Assembly: GCF_040256395.1 (NCBI RefSeq)
Contig: NZ_CP158299.1
Coordinates: 124,001-188,000, forward strand
DNA length: 64,000 bases
Direction: 5' to 3'
DNA from: Deinococcus sonorensis KR-87
GTDB taxonomy: Bacteria > Deinococcota > Deinococci > Deinococcales > Deinococcaceae
The notes under the pieces were generated by a model, which made no database searches, was not told the origin of the DNA, and saw only the letters and a program-made list of their open reading frames with translations. The translations under genes and the position numbers were made by a program. Within the stretch, counting starts at the first letter, position 1, and every line of letters begins with the position of its first letter. Shown piece after piece: positions 52,827 through 62,237 of this stretch.

Positions 52827-55025
52827 ATGACGTCCTCCCCCGCCGGCCAGACTCCGCCGTCCCGCTTTGCCGCCCTCCGGCGCTGGCTGCTCGAAGAACA
52901 ATCAAGCACCACCGAGCACCAGGGCTTCTACGAGGAGGAGCGGGCGGCGCGGGCGCAGAGCCACACCCACCCGTGGTGGAAGGTGATGTGTCTGACCGGC
53001 GTGGACTATTTCAGCACCCTCGGCTACCAGCCGGGCATCGCGGCGCTGGCGGCCGGCGCCCTGTCGCCGTTCGCCACGCTGGTGCTGGTGCTGGTCACCC
53101 TGTTCGGCGCGCTGCCGATGTACCGCCGGGTGGCCGAGGAGAGCCCGCACGGCGACGGCAGCATCAGCATGCTGGAACGGTTGCTGAGCTTCTGGCCCAG
53201 CAAACTGCTGGTGCTGGCCCTGATCGGCTTCGTGGCCACCGGCTTTGTCATTACCATCACCCTCTCGGCCGCCGACGCCGCCGCACACCTCACCGAGAAC
53301 CCCTTCGTCAAGCCGTTCCTGAGCGGCGCCCAGCTGCCGGCCACCCTGGTGCTGATCCTGCTGCTGGGTGCGGTGTTCCTGAAGGGCTTCAAGGAGGCCA
53401 TCGGCATCGCGGTGGGCATTGTGCTGCTGTACCTGGGCCTCAGCGCGGTGGTGGTGATCAAGGGCCTGCTGCTGGTGCTGGCCCAGCCGCAGGTGGTGCC
53501 GCACTGGTTCAGTGGGCTGGGGCAGCTGTACACCAGCCCGCTGGCGCTGATCGGGGCGGCGCTGCTGGTGTTTCCGCGGCTGGCGCTGGGCCTCTCCGGC
53601 TTCGAGACCGGCGTGGTGGTGATGCCGCTGATCCAGGGCGACCTGGGCGACCTGGAGTCCCAGCCGCGCGGGCGGATTCGCAACGGCAAGCGGCTGCTCA
53701 CCACCGCCGCGCTGATCATGAGCGTTTTCCTGCTGGCCAGCAGCCTGGTCACCACCCTGCTGATTCCGGCGGCGGCCTTCTGGCCGGCCACCACCACCAC
53801 CCGCACCATCAGCGCCCGCGACCTGGCCGCCGGCACCGGGCGCGTCGTGGTGGGCCTGGACGACAGCGCCAGTCCCCAGCAGGTCGTGGACCTGCCGCTG
53901 CCGGCCGGCGCGCGCGGCAGCTTTCCGGTGCAGGCGCAGACCGCCGGAGGGCCGGTGGCCCTGCAGGTGACGGTCACGCCGGGGCTGGACAACCCCACCG
54001 TGACGGTCGCGAAGCCGGCCGGAGCCGCGAACGGCCGCGCGCTGGCCTATCTGGCGCACCGCCGGCTGGGTGAGGTGTTCGGCACCGTCTACGACTTCAG
54101 CACCATCCTGATCCTGTGGTTTGCGGGGGCCAGCGCCATGGCCGGGCTGCTGAACATCGTGCCGCGCTACCTACCGCGCTACGGCATGGCCCCCGAGTGG
54201 ACCCGCGTCAACCGCCCGCTGGTGCTGGTGTTCATCAGCATTGCCATCCTGGTCACGCTGGCCTTCCGTGCCAACGTGGACGCCCAGGCCGGCGCGTATG
54301 CCACCGGCGTGCTGGCCCTGATGACCAGCGCCGCCGTCGCCGTCACACTCTCAGCCTTCCGCCACCAGCAGAGACGGCTGGGCGTCATGTTCACGGTCAT
54401 CAGCCTGATTTTTATCTACACGCTCACCGTCACGGTGCTGACCGACCCGGAGGGCCTGACCATCGCGCTGCTGTTCATCGCCGCCGTGCTGATGGTCAGC
54501 ATCACCTCGCGGCTGCAGCGCTCATTCGAGCTGCGCGTGACCAATGTGGTGATGGACGAGTCGGCCACGGAACTGCTCAAGCGCTTTCCGGTGCACCCGC
54601 TGCGGCTGGTCGCGCACCGTCCGGGGCCGGCCAGTCAGGCGGAGTACCACAAGATCGAACTGCGCTCGCGCCAGATGGCCCACCTGCCGGACGAGGCGGA
54701 TTTCGTATTTCTGGAGGTGGAGGTGGACGACGCCAGCGACTTCAGCGACGTGGTGGAGGTGACGGGCGTGCAGGTGGGCCGCTACAGCATCCTGCGGGCG
54801 CGCGGCTCCAGCGTGCCGAACAGCATTGCGGCGTTGATGCTGCACCTGCGTGGCAAGGGCGCGCCGCCACAGGTCTACATGCGCTGGAGCGAGGACAGCC
54901 CGCTGCATCTGGCGCTGCGCTTTGTGCTGGAAGGTGAGGGCGACGTACCGCCGCTGACCCACGAGATCCTGCGCCGGGCGGAACCGAACCGCGACCGTCG
55001 CCCCATCGTGCACGTGGGCGGCTGA
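52827..55025 (+). CDS. APC-superfamily permease with large cytoplasmic tail
   Basis: This 732-residue membrane protein has about twelve helices. [23 protein letters not shown] at the first helix is the APC/KUP-like opening, and [23 protein letters not shown] follows helix 2. A non-membrane insert (about 325-420) and a long C-terminal cytoplasmic domain (about 560-732) are present, as in amino acid/potassium transporters of this group. Substrate unknown. TATGAT (52814-52819) lies 7 bases before ATG 52827; an in-frame ATG at 52815 overlaps the -10 and is not used. Confidence 0.85.
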   Translation: MTSSPAGQTPPSRFAALRRWLLEEQSSTTEHQGFYEEERAARAQSHTHPWWKVMCLTGVDYFSTLGYQPGIAALAAGALSPFATLVLVLVTLFGALPMYRRVAEESPHGDGSISMLERLLSFWPSKLLVLALIGFVATGFVITITLSAADAAAHLTENPFVKPFLSGAQLPATLVLILLLGAVFLKGFKEAIGIAVGIVLLYLGLSAVVVIKGLLLVLAQPQVVPHWFSGLGQLYTSPLALIGAALLVFPRLALGLSGFETGVVVMPLIQGDLGDLESQPRGRIRNGKRLLTTAALIMSVFLLASSLVTTLLIPAAAFWPATTTTRTISARDLAAGTGRVVVGLDDSASPQQVVDLPLPAGARGSFPVQAQTAGGPVALQVTVTPGLDNPTVTVAKPAGAANGRALAYLAHRRLGEVFGTVYDFSTILILWFAGASAMAGLLNIVPRYLPRYGMAPEWTRVNRPLVLVFISIAILVTLAFRANVDAQAGAYATGVLALMTSAAVAVTLSAFRHQQRRLGVMFTVISLIFIYTLTVTVLTDPEGLTIALLFIAAVLMVSITSRLQRSFELRVTNVVMDESATELLKRFPVHPLRLVAHRPGPASQAEYHKIELRSRQMAHLPDEADFVFLEVEVDDASDFSDVVEVTGVQVGRYSILRARGSSVPNSIAALMLHLRGKGAPPQVYMRWSEDSPLHLALRFVLEGEGDVPPLTHEILRRAEPNRDRRPIVHVGG

Positions 55026-55062
55026 TCCGTTCTCGCCGGACGGCGGCGTTATGCTGACCGGC

Positions 55063-56244
55063 ATGGACCTCTCTGCCATCCGCGCGCGCTTCCCCCAACT
55101 CGACGGCGATCTGGTGTACCTGGACAACGCGGCCGGCGGCCTGATGCCGGCCACCAGCATCCAGGCTATCCAGGAGTACCTCACGCGCTACGGCAGCATC
55201 AACAGCATGGCCGGGCACGTGCGCGGCGCAGAGGTGCTGGCCCTCAAGCAGCGGGCCCGCGCCGCCACGGCGCTGTTCCTCAATGCCCAGCCCCATGAAG
55301 TGGCCATCGGGCAGAGCGCCACTGCGCTGGCGTTCCGGCTGTCGGCGGCGTTTGCCCGGCTGTGGGGCAGTGGCGACGAGGTGATCATCTCCGAACTGGA
55401 CCACGAGGCCGACGCCAGCCCCTGGCGCGAGCTGGAGCGCGTGGGCGTGACGGTGAAGGTCTGGCCCGCCCGCGACGACCTGACGCTGCACCCGGACGAC
55501 CTGAAGCCGCTGCTCACGCCGCGCACCCGGCTGCTGGCCTTCACGGCCGCCTCCAACGCGCTGGGCGTGCGGACCCCGCTGCAGGAAGCGGCGCAACTGG
55601 CGCGGCAGAACGGCACCTGGACCATCGTGGACGCGGTGCATCTGGCGTCCCATGAGCTGCCGGACGTGCAGGCCTGGGGCCTGGACTTCCTGATGTTCAG
55701 CCCCTACAAGGTGTTCGCCCCCCACCTGGGCGCGCTGTACGTGCGCGGTGAGCTGCTGGCGGGCCTGCCGGTCCCCAAGCTGGAGTTCGTGGCCGACGAC
55801 GACATCACCAAGCTGGAACATGGCACCCCGCAGTTCGAGCTGCAGGCCGGCTGGCTGGCCACCCTGGACTACCTGCGTGAACTGGGCGGGGCCGAGTCCC
55901 TGGACCGCGCCGCCCTGCAGGCCGCCTACGCCCGCATCCACGCGCTGGAAGCGCCGCTGGCCGAGCAGCTGCTTCAGGGCCTGCAGCGTCATCCGCAGGT
56001 CACGGTCTACGGCCCGCAGGCTGCGGACCAGCGGGTCGGGACGGTGGGCTTCCGGGTCAACGGCGAGACGCCCGATCAGACCGCCCACCGGCTCTCGGAG
56101 CGCGGCGTCAGCGTGGCCGCCGGGCACTTCTACGCGGTCATGCCGATCCGCAAGCTGGGCCTGTACCCGGACGGGCTGGTGCGCGCCAGCCTCGCCCACT
56201 ACACTTCCGCAGACGACGTGGAGCGGCTGCTGGCCGCCCTCTGA
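55063..56244 (+). CDS. Class V aminotransferase-fold protein (SufS-like, cysteine-free)
   Basis: This 393-residue PLP-dependent fold has YLDNAAGGLMP at the N-terminus, IVDAVHLASHE for the PLP Asp and His, and FSPYKVFAPHLGALYV with the Schiff-base lysine. It resembles cysteine desulfurases, but the whole chain contains no cysteine, so it cannot form the persulfide of IscS/SufS; another lyase or transaminase reaction is likely. TATGCT (55050-55055) lies 7 bases before ATG 55063. It follows the APC permease closely. Confidence 0.82.
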   Translation: MDLSAIRARFPQLDGDLVYLDNAAGGLMPATSIQAIQEYLTRYGSINSMAGHVRGAEVLALKQRARAATALFLNAQPHEVAIGQSATALAFRLSAAFARLWGSGDEVIISELDHEADASPWRELERVGVTVKVWPARDDLTLHPDDLKPLLTPRTRLLAFTAASNALGVRTPLQEAAQLARQNGTWTIVDAVHLASHELPDVQAWGLDFLMFSPYKVFAPHLGALYVRGELLAGLPVPKLEFVADDDITKLEHGTPQFELQAGWLATLDYLRELGGAESLDRAALQAAYARIHALEAPLAEQLLQGLQRHPQVTVYGPQAADQRVGTVGFRVNGETPDQTAHRLSERGVSVAAGHFYAVMPIRKLGLYPDGLVRASLAHYTSADDVERLLAAL

Positions 56245-56500
56245 GCACCAGCGGATAGGGGGCAGTCGGGAGCGTTACCGCTGCAGCGGAAGACGTTCAG
56301 GCGGCTCGGATTGGAGCGCGGGGACCCGCTGGGGACTGCACCGGCGCGTCGGCGCGGACAGGGTGTCCCCCGCCCTGGGCACGGCATCCGGCTGCCTGAC
56401 CTCCTGAGCCGGAGGCCTGGAGGTCCTGCCTAGCTCCGGCCCAATTCACCAGCGCAGTGCTGCCTCCTGCCGCACCCTGGCCTCCGCTCCTCGTTCTGCT

Positions 56501-57469
56501 TCAGCCGTGCATCTCGCCCTCGCGGCTCTCGGTGCCGGCCAGCTCGGTGGAGTGGTTCGCCTGCGCCGGTGTGGGCACCTGCGCCGGAAGAACCGCGTCG
56601 CCGTCCACCTCGTCGGCCCAGACGCGCATGTGCACCAGCCGGGCATTGCCAAAGGCGGTGTTGAAGGCGGTGTCTGAGGCGTCCCGGCCGGTGGCGATCA
56701 GCACCCGCCCGGCCCGGGGGACGTTGTGGCGGGCATCGAAGGTGCGCCACGCCCCGTCCACCCAGGCCTCGAACCAGGCGTGGAAGTCCATCGGCCGCCC
56801 GTCCTGCGGCACCCCGACGTCCGGCAGGTAGCCGCACACATAGCGGGCCGGAATGTTGAGGGCGCGGCAGTAGGCCACCCCCAGGTGGGCAAAGTCGCGG
56901 CACACGGCCACGCCGCTCTGGTACGCCTGGCTGGCGGTGGTGGCGCTGGTGCTGCCCGCGCCGTACCGCAGCGTGCCGTGCAGATGGTCGCAGATCGCCT
57001 GCACCTGCATCCAGCCGGCCGGCACACTCCCGAAGCGCTGCCACGCCTCCGGGGTCAGCAGGTCCGAGTCCACATAGCGGCTGGGCAACAGGTACTGCAG
57101 CAGCTCGTCCGGCAGCCGCTCCACAGGGGTGCCGGGCAGACCGCTCAACACCGGGTCGCGGCGGCTGGGCACGTCGGCCAGCAGGTCGTGGGTGATCCGC
57201 AGGCGGCCGGGCGGTGCCAGCACCCGCCACACCACGTTGCCGAAGGCGTCCATGTAGCTGCTGGTCTGGGCCAGCGGCAGGTCCGGGCTGAGCTCGCGGC
57301 GCTGCGCCACGATGCGCTGGCCCGGGCGATCGCGCGGCTCCACCACAAACAGCATCGGGGTGGCGTAGCTCAGCTCGAACTCGAACTCGAAGCCGGCCCG
57401 GACCCTCAGAACGTCCGGATTGCGGCGGCGGGGCTGTGGGCTCAGGCTGGTCGTCTCGCCGTCCGTCAT
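56501..57469 (-). CDS. Transglutaminase-like cysteine protease fold protein
   Basis: This 322-residue protein has an N-terminal beta domain (VRAGFEFEFELSYATPMLFVV, typical of the bacterial transglutaminase N domain) and a transglutaminase core. The catalytic Cys is in SGVAVCRDFAHLG, the His in MDFHAWFEAW and the Asp in TFDARHNVP. The family includes amide-bond hydrolases or crosslinkers; there is no signal peptide. TACCAT (57476-57481) lies 6 bases before ATG 57469. About 256 bases of gene-free sequence lie downstream, where I see nothing defined. Confidence 0.88.
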   Translation of the reverse strand: MTDGETTSLSPQPRRRNPDVLRVRAGFEFEFELSYATPMLFVVEPRDRPGQRIVAQRRELSPDLPLAQTSSYMDAFGNVVWRVLAPPGRLRITHDLLADVPSRRDPVLSGLPGTPVERLPDELLQYLLPSRYVDSDLLTPEAWQRFGSVPAGWMQVQAICDHLHGTLRYGAGSTSATTASQAYQSGVAVCRDFAHLGVAYCRALNIPARYVCGYLPDVGVPQDGRPMDFHAWFEAWVDGAWRTFDARHNVPRAGRVLIATGRDASDTAFNTAFGNARLVHMRVWADEVDGDAVLPAQVPTPAQANHSTELAGTESREGEMHG

Positions 57470-57663
57470 CTCATCATGGTACGGGGCGGCCTGGCCGGGC
57501 AACGCTGGGCGTTCATCCGGAACCTACATCAAGCGTTCAGGTTCTCATGCCGCCGGACGGGCGGTTATCGCACTTCCGCTACTTTTCCTGAGTGTGGTCA
57601 TGTTAGGATATGGGCGCGAGGCGGCGCAGCGGCGTCCCCTATCTGCCCCCCATCTGGAGTCAC

Positions 57664-58779
57664 ATGGATTACTACGAATTGCTTGGCGTGGCCCGGACGG
57701 CGGGCGCCGACGAGATCAAGAGTGCGTATCGCAAACTGGCCCTGAAGTACCACCCGGACCGCAACAAGGAGGCCGGGGCGGCCGAGCAGTTTGCGCGGAT
57801 CAATGAGGCGTATGCGGTGCTGAGTGACGGCGACAAACGCGCCCACTACGACCGCTTCGGCTCGGCCCCGTCGAGCGGCATGCCAGGCGATCCGTTCGGC
57901 GGGCAGGGCTTCGACCCGATGGACATCTTCGAGCAGCTGTTCGGGGGTGGCATGTTCGGCGGGCGCGGCGGCCGGCGCGGCCCGGCGCGCGGCGACGACT
58001 TGGAAACCGAGTTACGGGTCACGCTGGAGCAGGCGCGCGAGGGTGCGGAAGTGCAGGTGCAGGTGGACCGCCTGACCGAGTGCGAGCACTGCCACGGCAG
58101 CCGCAGCGAGCCGGGCGGCAGACCGCCCAAGACCTGCACCACCTGTGGTGGAGCGGGCGCGGTGCAGGCGCAGGCCCGCACCATCTTCGGCAACGTGATG
58201 ACCCAGCAGCCGTGCCCGACCTGCCGCGGTGAGGGCGTGATCATTGAGGACCCCTGCACCGTCTGCCGGGGCCGCGGCCGCACGCTCAAGGCCGAGAGCG
58301 TCACCATCAAGCTGCCGCGCGGCATTGACGAGGGCTACCGCATCCGGGTGGCCGGCATGGGCAACGAGGGGCCGGGCGGCAGCGGCGACCTGTACGCGCA
58401 CATCGAGATGGAGCCGCACCCGGACCTGCGCCGTGAGGGCGAGCATCTGGTGTATGTGGCGCGCGTGCCGTACCCGCGCATGGTGCTGGGCGGGCGCCTC
58501 ACGGTGCCGACGCTGGACGGCCCGCAGGAGCTGGAGGTCAAGCCCGGTACCCAGCACGGCGAGATGAGCCGCCTGCGTGGGCTGGGCATGCCGCGCCTGC
58601 AGGCCAGCGGCACCGGCGACCTGGTGGTGGTGTACGAGATCGACGTGCCGAAGCCGGGGCAACTGAACACCGAGGCGCGCGAGGCGCTGCACAGCTACGC
58701 CCACCACATCGGGGACGACGTGCACGAGCACAAGGAAGGCTTCTTCGAGCGCATCGGGAAGGTCATCCGGGGCGAGTAA
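57664..58779 (+). CDS. dnaJ: Chaperone DnaJ
   Basis: This 371-residue type I Hsp40 stimulates the DnaK ATPase. The J domain (1-70) has the HPD triad at 30-32, a Gly/Phe-rich stretch follows (about 75-115), then the zinc-finger region with four CxxCxGxG-type repeats (CEHCHG, CTTCGG, CPTCRG, CTVCRG), then the client-binding C-terminal domains. ATG 57664 is preceded by GGAG. No dnaK or grpE is adjacent, so it stands alone here. Confidence 0.95.
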   Translation: MDYYELLGVARTAGADEIKSAYRKLALKYHPDRNKEAGAAEQFARINEAYAVLSDGDKRAHYDRFGSAPSSGMPGDPFGGQGFDPMDIFEQLFGGGMFGGRGGRRGPARGDDLETELRVTLEQAREGAEVQVQVDRLTECEHCHGSRSEPGGRPPKTCTTCGGAGAVQAQARTIFGNVMTQQPCPTCRGEGVIIEDPCTVCRGRGRTLKAESVTIKLPRGIDEGYRIRVAGMGNEGPGGSGDLYAHIEMEPHPDLRREGEHLVYVARVPYPRMVLGGRLTVPTLDGPQELEVKPGTQHGEMSRLRGLGMPRLQASGTGDLVVVYEIDVPKPGQLNTEAREALHSYAHHIGDDVHEHKEGFFERIGKVIRGE

Positions 58780-58789
58780 CGGCCAGAAA

Positions 58790-58825
58790 AGCGGGCGGGG
58801 CACACGTTGCCCCGCCCGCGCTCTT
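58790..58825. terminator. Bidirectional intrinsic terminator
   Basis: GCGGGCGGGGCA and its complement form a 12-bp GC-rich stem around a 5-nt loop, flanked by AAAA on the left and CTCTTGTT on the right, between dnaJ and the convergent oxidoreductase gene. Confidence 0.8.
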
Positions 58826-58830
58826 GTTGG

Positions 58831-60924
58831 TCAGTCCGCCGCCACCGCCACCGGGTGCAGCGTCACCGGCACGCCCACCACCGCCGCGTTGCCGGTCAAT
58901 TCATCGAGCTGCTCGTGGTCGGTCAGGTCATTGAGGCTGACGCCAGCGTGCTGCTGCGCCACCCCCTGCCGCACCCCGGCCCGGCCGTGCCCGTAGCCGT
59001 GCGGCAGGCTCACCACCCCCGGCATCAGGTCATCGGTCAGCTGGACCGGCACCGTGACCGCCCCGACCCGAGAGCGCACCTCCACCGGCTGCCCGTCGGT
59101 CACGCCGAAGCGCTGGGCGTCCTGCGGGGTCAGCATCAAGGTGCAGCGCTCCGGCCCGCGCATCAGACGCGGCACGTTGTGCATCCAGCTGTTGTTGCTG
59201 CGCAGCTCGCGCCGCCCGATCAGCAGCAGGGGCGGCAGCGGCTCCTGCAGGCTGGCTTCCAGGCGCGCCACGTCCGCCAGCAGCGCCACTGGAGCCAGCT
59301 GCAGCCGGCCGTCGGCGGTCAGCAGGCGCTCCGGGAGGCACGGCTGCAACGGGCCGTAATCCACGCCGTGCGGGTGGGCACGCAGCTCTTCCAGGCTGGT
59401 CTTCCGGGGGCCGTGACGCAGCCCCAGGTCCAGCCGGGCGGCCGGGTCCTTGCCCTTCTCGCCGCTCAGCCGCTCGCGCAGTCCCTCGAAGATCTGCCAG
59501 TCGTAGCGCTGCTCCGGCCCGATGGGCAGCAGCGGGTCGTTGATGCGGGCGGTGTTGCGCACCGCGAAGTGGTGGAAGATCACGTCGTAGTGCTGCGTCT
59601 CCAGGCCCACGGCCGGCGGCAGGATCACGTCGGCGTGCCGGGTGGTCTCATTGAGCCAGGGGTCAATGCTGACCATGAAGTCCAGGCCCGCAAGCGCCCG
59701 GTCCAGCTGAGCGCCGTTGGGCGTGCTGAGCACCGGATTGCCCGCCACCGTCACCAGCGCCCGCACCTGCCCCTCGCCGGGCGTCAGCATCTCCTCGGCC
59801 AGCGCCGCCACCGGGAGCTCCCCGTCGAACTCCGGCAGGCCGCGCACCCGGCTGGACCAGCGTCCGTGGTGCGTCTGGCCCGGCTGCGCCCGCTGCAGCA
59901 GGTCGAAGGCGGGCCGGGGGAACATGGCGCCGCCCTCGCGGTCCAGGTGGCCGGTCACGGCGTTCAGGGCGTTCAGCAACCACTGGCACAGCCCGCCGAA
60001 CCGCTGGATGCTCAGCCCGATGCGCCCGTAGATCACGGCGCGGGGCGTGCCGGCGAACTCGCGGGCCAGCCGCCGGATGGTGGCCGCGTCCACCCCAGTG
60101 CGCCCGGCCACCCGCTCGGGCGGATAGGCGGCCGCTGCGGCCTTCAGGGCGTCCAGGCCATCAGTGAAGCTGGCCAGTGACTCCAGCCGCTCCAGGCCCT
60201 CCTCGAAGATCACCTGCAGCAGCGAGAGCAGCAGCAGCGCGTCGGTGCCGGGCCGGATGAAGTGATGCTCGCTGGCCAGGGCCGCCGTCTCGGTGCGGCG
60301 CGGGTCCAGCAGCACCACCCGGCCGCCCCGGGCGGTGATGGCCTTCAGCCGGCCGCGCATGCCCGGCGCGGTCATGATGCTGCCGTTGCTGGCCAGTGGA
60401 TTGGCCCCCAGCATCAGGAAGAACTCGGTGCGGTCAATGTCCGGGATCGGCAGCATCAACGGATGGCCCAGCATCTCGGCGGCGGCGTAGTGGTGCGGCA
60501 GCTGGTCGATGCTGGTGGCGCTGTAGCGGTTGCGGCTGCCCAGCGCACGCAGCAGCCCGCCCGCGCTGAGCAGGGTGCCGCTGTTGTGGACGCTGGGGTT
60601 GCCCTGGTAGGTGGCCACCGCGTCGGGGCCGTACTGGGCCTGGACGCGCCGCAGTTCGGCGGCCACCAGATCCAGCGCCTCGTCCCACTCCAGTTCCTGC
60701 CACCCCTCCCCCACCCGCCGCAGCGGACGCTTCAGCCGGTCCGGGTCGGCGGCCAGATCGGCCAGCGCCGCCCCCTTGGGGCAGATGTGGCCGTGGCTCA
60801 GCACGTCCTGGGCGTCCCCCCGGATGTCGGTGACCCGGCCGCCCTGCACCGTGATCTCCAGGCCGCAGATGGCTTCACAGAGGTTGCAGGCGCGGTAATG
60901 GGGGCCGTCGGTGGGCTGGGTCAT
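58831..60924 (-). CDS. Molybdopterin oxidoreductase with one 4Fe-4S cluster
   Basis: This 697-residue protein belongs to the DMSO reductase superfamily. The 4Fe-4S cluster site is C13-x2-C16-x3-C20 with C48 (ACNLCEAIC and ICPKG). The bis-MGD regions follow (LGANPLASNGS, DPRRTETAALASEHHFIRPGTDALL, AGNPVLSTPNG), and a C-terminal molydop-binding domain closes it. No cysteine is visible where formate dehydrogenases place the Mo ligand, so the reaction is open. No signal peptide. AAAGGAG precedes ATG 60924. Confidence 0.9.
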   Translation of the reverse strand: MTQPTDGPHYRACNLCEAICGLEITVQGGRVTDIRGDAQDVLSHGHICPKGAALADLAADPDRLKRPLRRVGEGWQELEWDEALDLVAAELRRVQAQYGPDAVATYQGNPSVHNSGTLLSAGGLLRALGSRNRYSATSIDQLPHHYAAAEMLGHPLMLPIPDIDRTEFFLMLGANPLASNGSIMTAPGMRGRLKAITARGGRVVLLDPRRTETAALASEHHFIRPGTDALLLLSLLQVIFEEGLERLESLASFTDGLDALKAAAAAYPPERVAGRTGVDAATIRRLAREFAGTPRAVIYGRIGLSIQRFGGLCQWLLNALNAVTGHLDREGGAMFPRPAFDLLQRAQPGQTHHGRWSSRVRGLPEFDGELPVAALAEEMLTPGEGQVRALVTVAGNPVLSTPNGAQLDRALAGLDFMVSIDPWLNETTRHADVILPPAVGLETQHYDVIFHHFAVRNTARINDPLLPIGPEQRYDWQIFEGLRERLSGEKGKDPAARLDLGLRHGPRKTSLEELRAHPHGVDYGPLQPCLPERLLTADGRLQLAPVALLADVARLEASLQEPLPPLLLIGRRELRSNNSWMHNVPRLMRGPERCTLMLTPQDAQRFGVTDGQPVEVRSRVGAVTVPVQLTDDLMPGVVSLPHGYGHGRAGVRQGVAQQHAGVSLNDLTDHEQLDELTGNAAVVGVPVTLHPVAVAAD

Positions 60925-60925
60925 G

Positions 60926-61483
60926 TCAGGGCTCCTTTGGGGCAGAGCCAGCGGCGAGAGAGAACTGGCTCAGGTGGTTCATCACGTTCAGGTGGATATG
61001 GTCATTCTGCACCGAAGAGCTCCAGGGTGGCTCGACGAACATGGACCAGCGTTTCCGGCCGCTCAGGTCCCAGGCCGCCAGTTCCAGTTCCGCAGCCATC
61101 AGCACCACCTCGCCCTGCCGGTCCCACCACCAGAACCCCACCTCGGTGTGATCCTCCCACAGCCGAACCGGCGGGTCGTCCAGCCGGTACGCCAGCAGGC
61201 GTTCTCCCGCCCCGATCAGCACCAGACCCGTCTCCGGGACGATCAGCACACCGGGGTCGAAGCCCGGCACGTCCGGGGCGGAGCGCTGGGCCACAAAGAG
61301 TGCGGGCCAGCCGCCTCCGTCCGGAGTGACCGCCGCGCAGAACAGGGCCCCGTCCTCGTCCTGTCGGCCGTTCAGGTGGCCGTGGGTCTCGGCCAGATCC
61401 GACCGCTGCATCAGCTGATCCAGGTGGGCCGGAACGACACCCTGCCACAGCTGGACCGAGAACCGGCCGATCTGGACCCTCAC
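60926..61483 (-). CDS. Soluble protein of unknown function
   Basis: This 185-residue protein is beta-rich: repeating short strands such as GVLIVPETGLVLIGAGERLLAYRL and WDRQGEVVLMAAELELAAWDLSG suggest a small propeller- or WD-like arrangement, but no repeat is exact. GTG 61483 lies 50 bases downstream of the histidine phosphatase stop, and its stop ends 1 base before the oxidoreductase start, so it is in the same unit. Function unknown. Confidence 0.65.
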   Translation of the reverse strand: MRVQIGRFSVQLWQGVVPAHLDQLMQRSDLAETHGHLNGRQDEDGALFCAAVTPDGGGWPALFVAQRSAPDVPGFDPGVLIVPETGLVLIGAGERLLAYRLDDPPVRLWEDHTEVGFWWWDRQGEVVLMAAELELAAWDLSGRKRWSMFVEPPWSSSVQNDHIHLNVMNHLSQFSLAAGSAPKEP

Positions 61484-61532
61484 CGGCTGGTCCGCAGGAG
61501 CCGCATGAAGGCAGACCGCATGTTCCTCCTCT

Positions 61533-62237
61533 TCAGCGCCAGCTGGTGAGTTCGGGCGTCAGGTGGGCGGTCTCATTGAAGCTGTCCAGGCTGACTCGGC
61601 CCGCCCCGTAGGTGAGCCGGGTGATGCTGGCGTTGCGGACCCGCCAGTTCAGCTGCAGCGCGGCGGCGTCCGGAGCGTCCAGCACGGTGGCCACGATCAG
61701 CCCGATCACGCCGCCGCTGGTGAACACCAGCACCGTGCTGCCACCCGGCCCCTCCAGGATGTCCCGCGCCGCCGCCCGCACCCGCCCCCGGAAGTGCGCC
61801 CAGCTCTCCACCGAGTCGTGCTGCACCTCACCGCGCAGGTAACTGGCCGTCAGGTGTTCCAGCATCCGCTGGAAGTAGCGGTTACGGTCCGGCGAGTCGC
61901 GGCGGATCTGGTAATCCTGCATCAGCGCCGCGAACGGCTCGTCCTGCCGCGCCAGCAGCGGGGCCAGCGTCTGCACGATGCCATCTCCGTCGTACTCGGC
62001 CAGCCGGGCATCCTCGCTGGCGGCGGGCCAGTCCTGCCCGGCCGCCTGGGCCGCCAGTTCCGCGCTGCGCCGCTGGCGCACCATCGGGCCGTGCAGCACC
62101 CGCGTGGGCCGCACTCTGGCCTCCGCCAGAAAGCGGCCGACCGCCCCGGCCTGCTGCTCACCCAGCGCCGAGAGCCGGTCGGTGTCGGCCTCGAAGGGGG
62201 TGGCCTGACCGTGCCGGACCAGCAGCAGGGTGCTCAC
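61533..62237 (-). CDS. Histidine phosphatase (phosphoglycerate mutase-like)
   Basis: This 234-residue protein has LLLVRHGQATPFEADTDRLSALGEQQA with the catalytic RHG histidine, and VLVFTSGGVIGLIVATVL in place of the usual second His (SGG rather than SHG), so the second catalytic histidine appears replaced. It should remove phosphate from a small molecule or protein, possibly weakly. GTG 62237 overlaps the phosphotransferase stop by 4 bases (GTGA). Confidence 0.85.
   Translation of the reverse strand: MSTLLLVRHGQATPFEADTDRLSALGEQQAGAVGRFLAEARVRPTRVLHGPMVRQRRSAELAAQAAGQDWPAASEDARLAEYDGDGIVQTLAPLLARQDEPFAALMQDYQIRRDSPDRNRYFQRMLEHLTASYLRGEVQHDSVESWAHFRGRVRAAARDILEGPGGSTVLVFTSGGVIGLIVATVLDAPDAAALQLNWRVRNASITRLTYGAGRVSLDSFNETAHLTPELTSWR

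Noticed and set aside
52603..52905. A 100-residue minus-strand frame ending at the antisense terminator
   Set aside because: Its start lies inside the divergent permease gene and the sequence is low-complexity; a noncoding transcript is the better reading.
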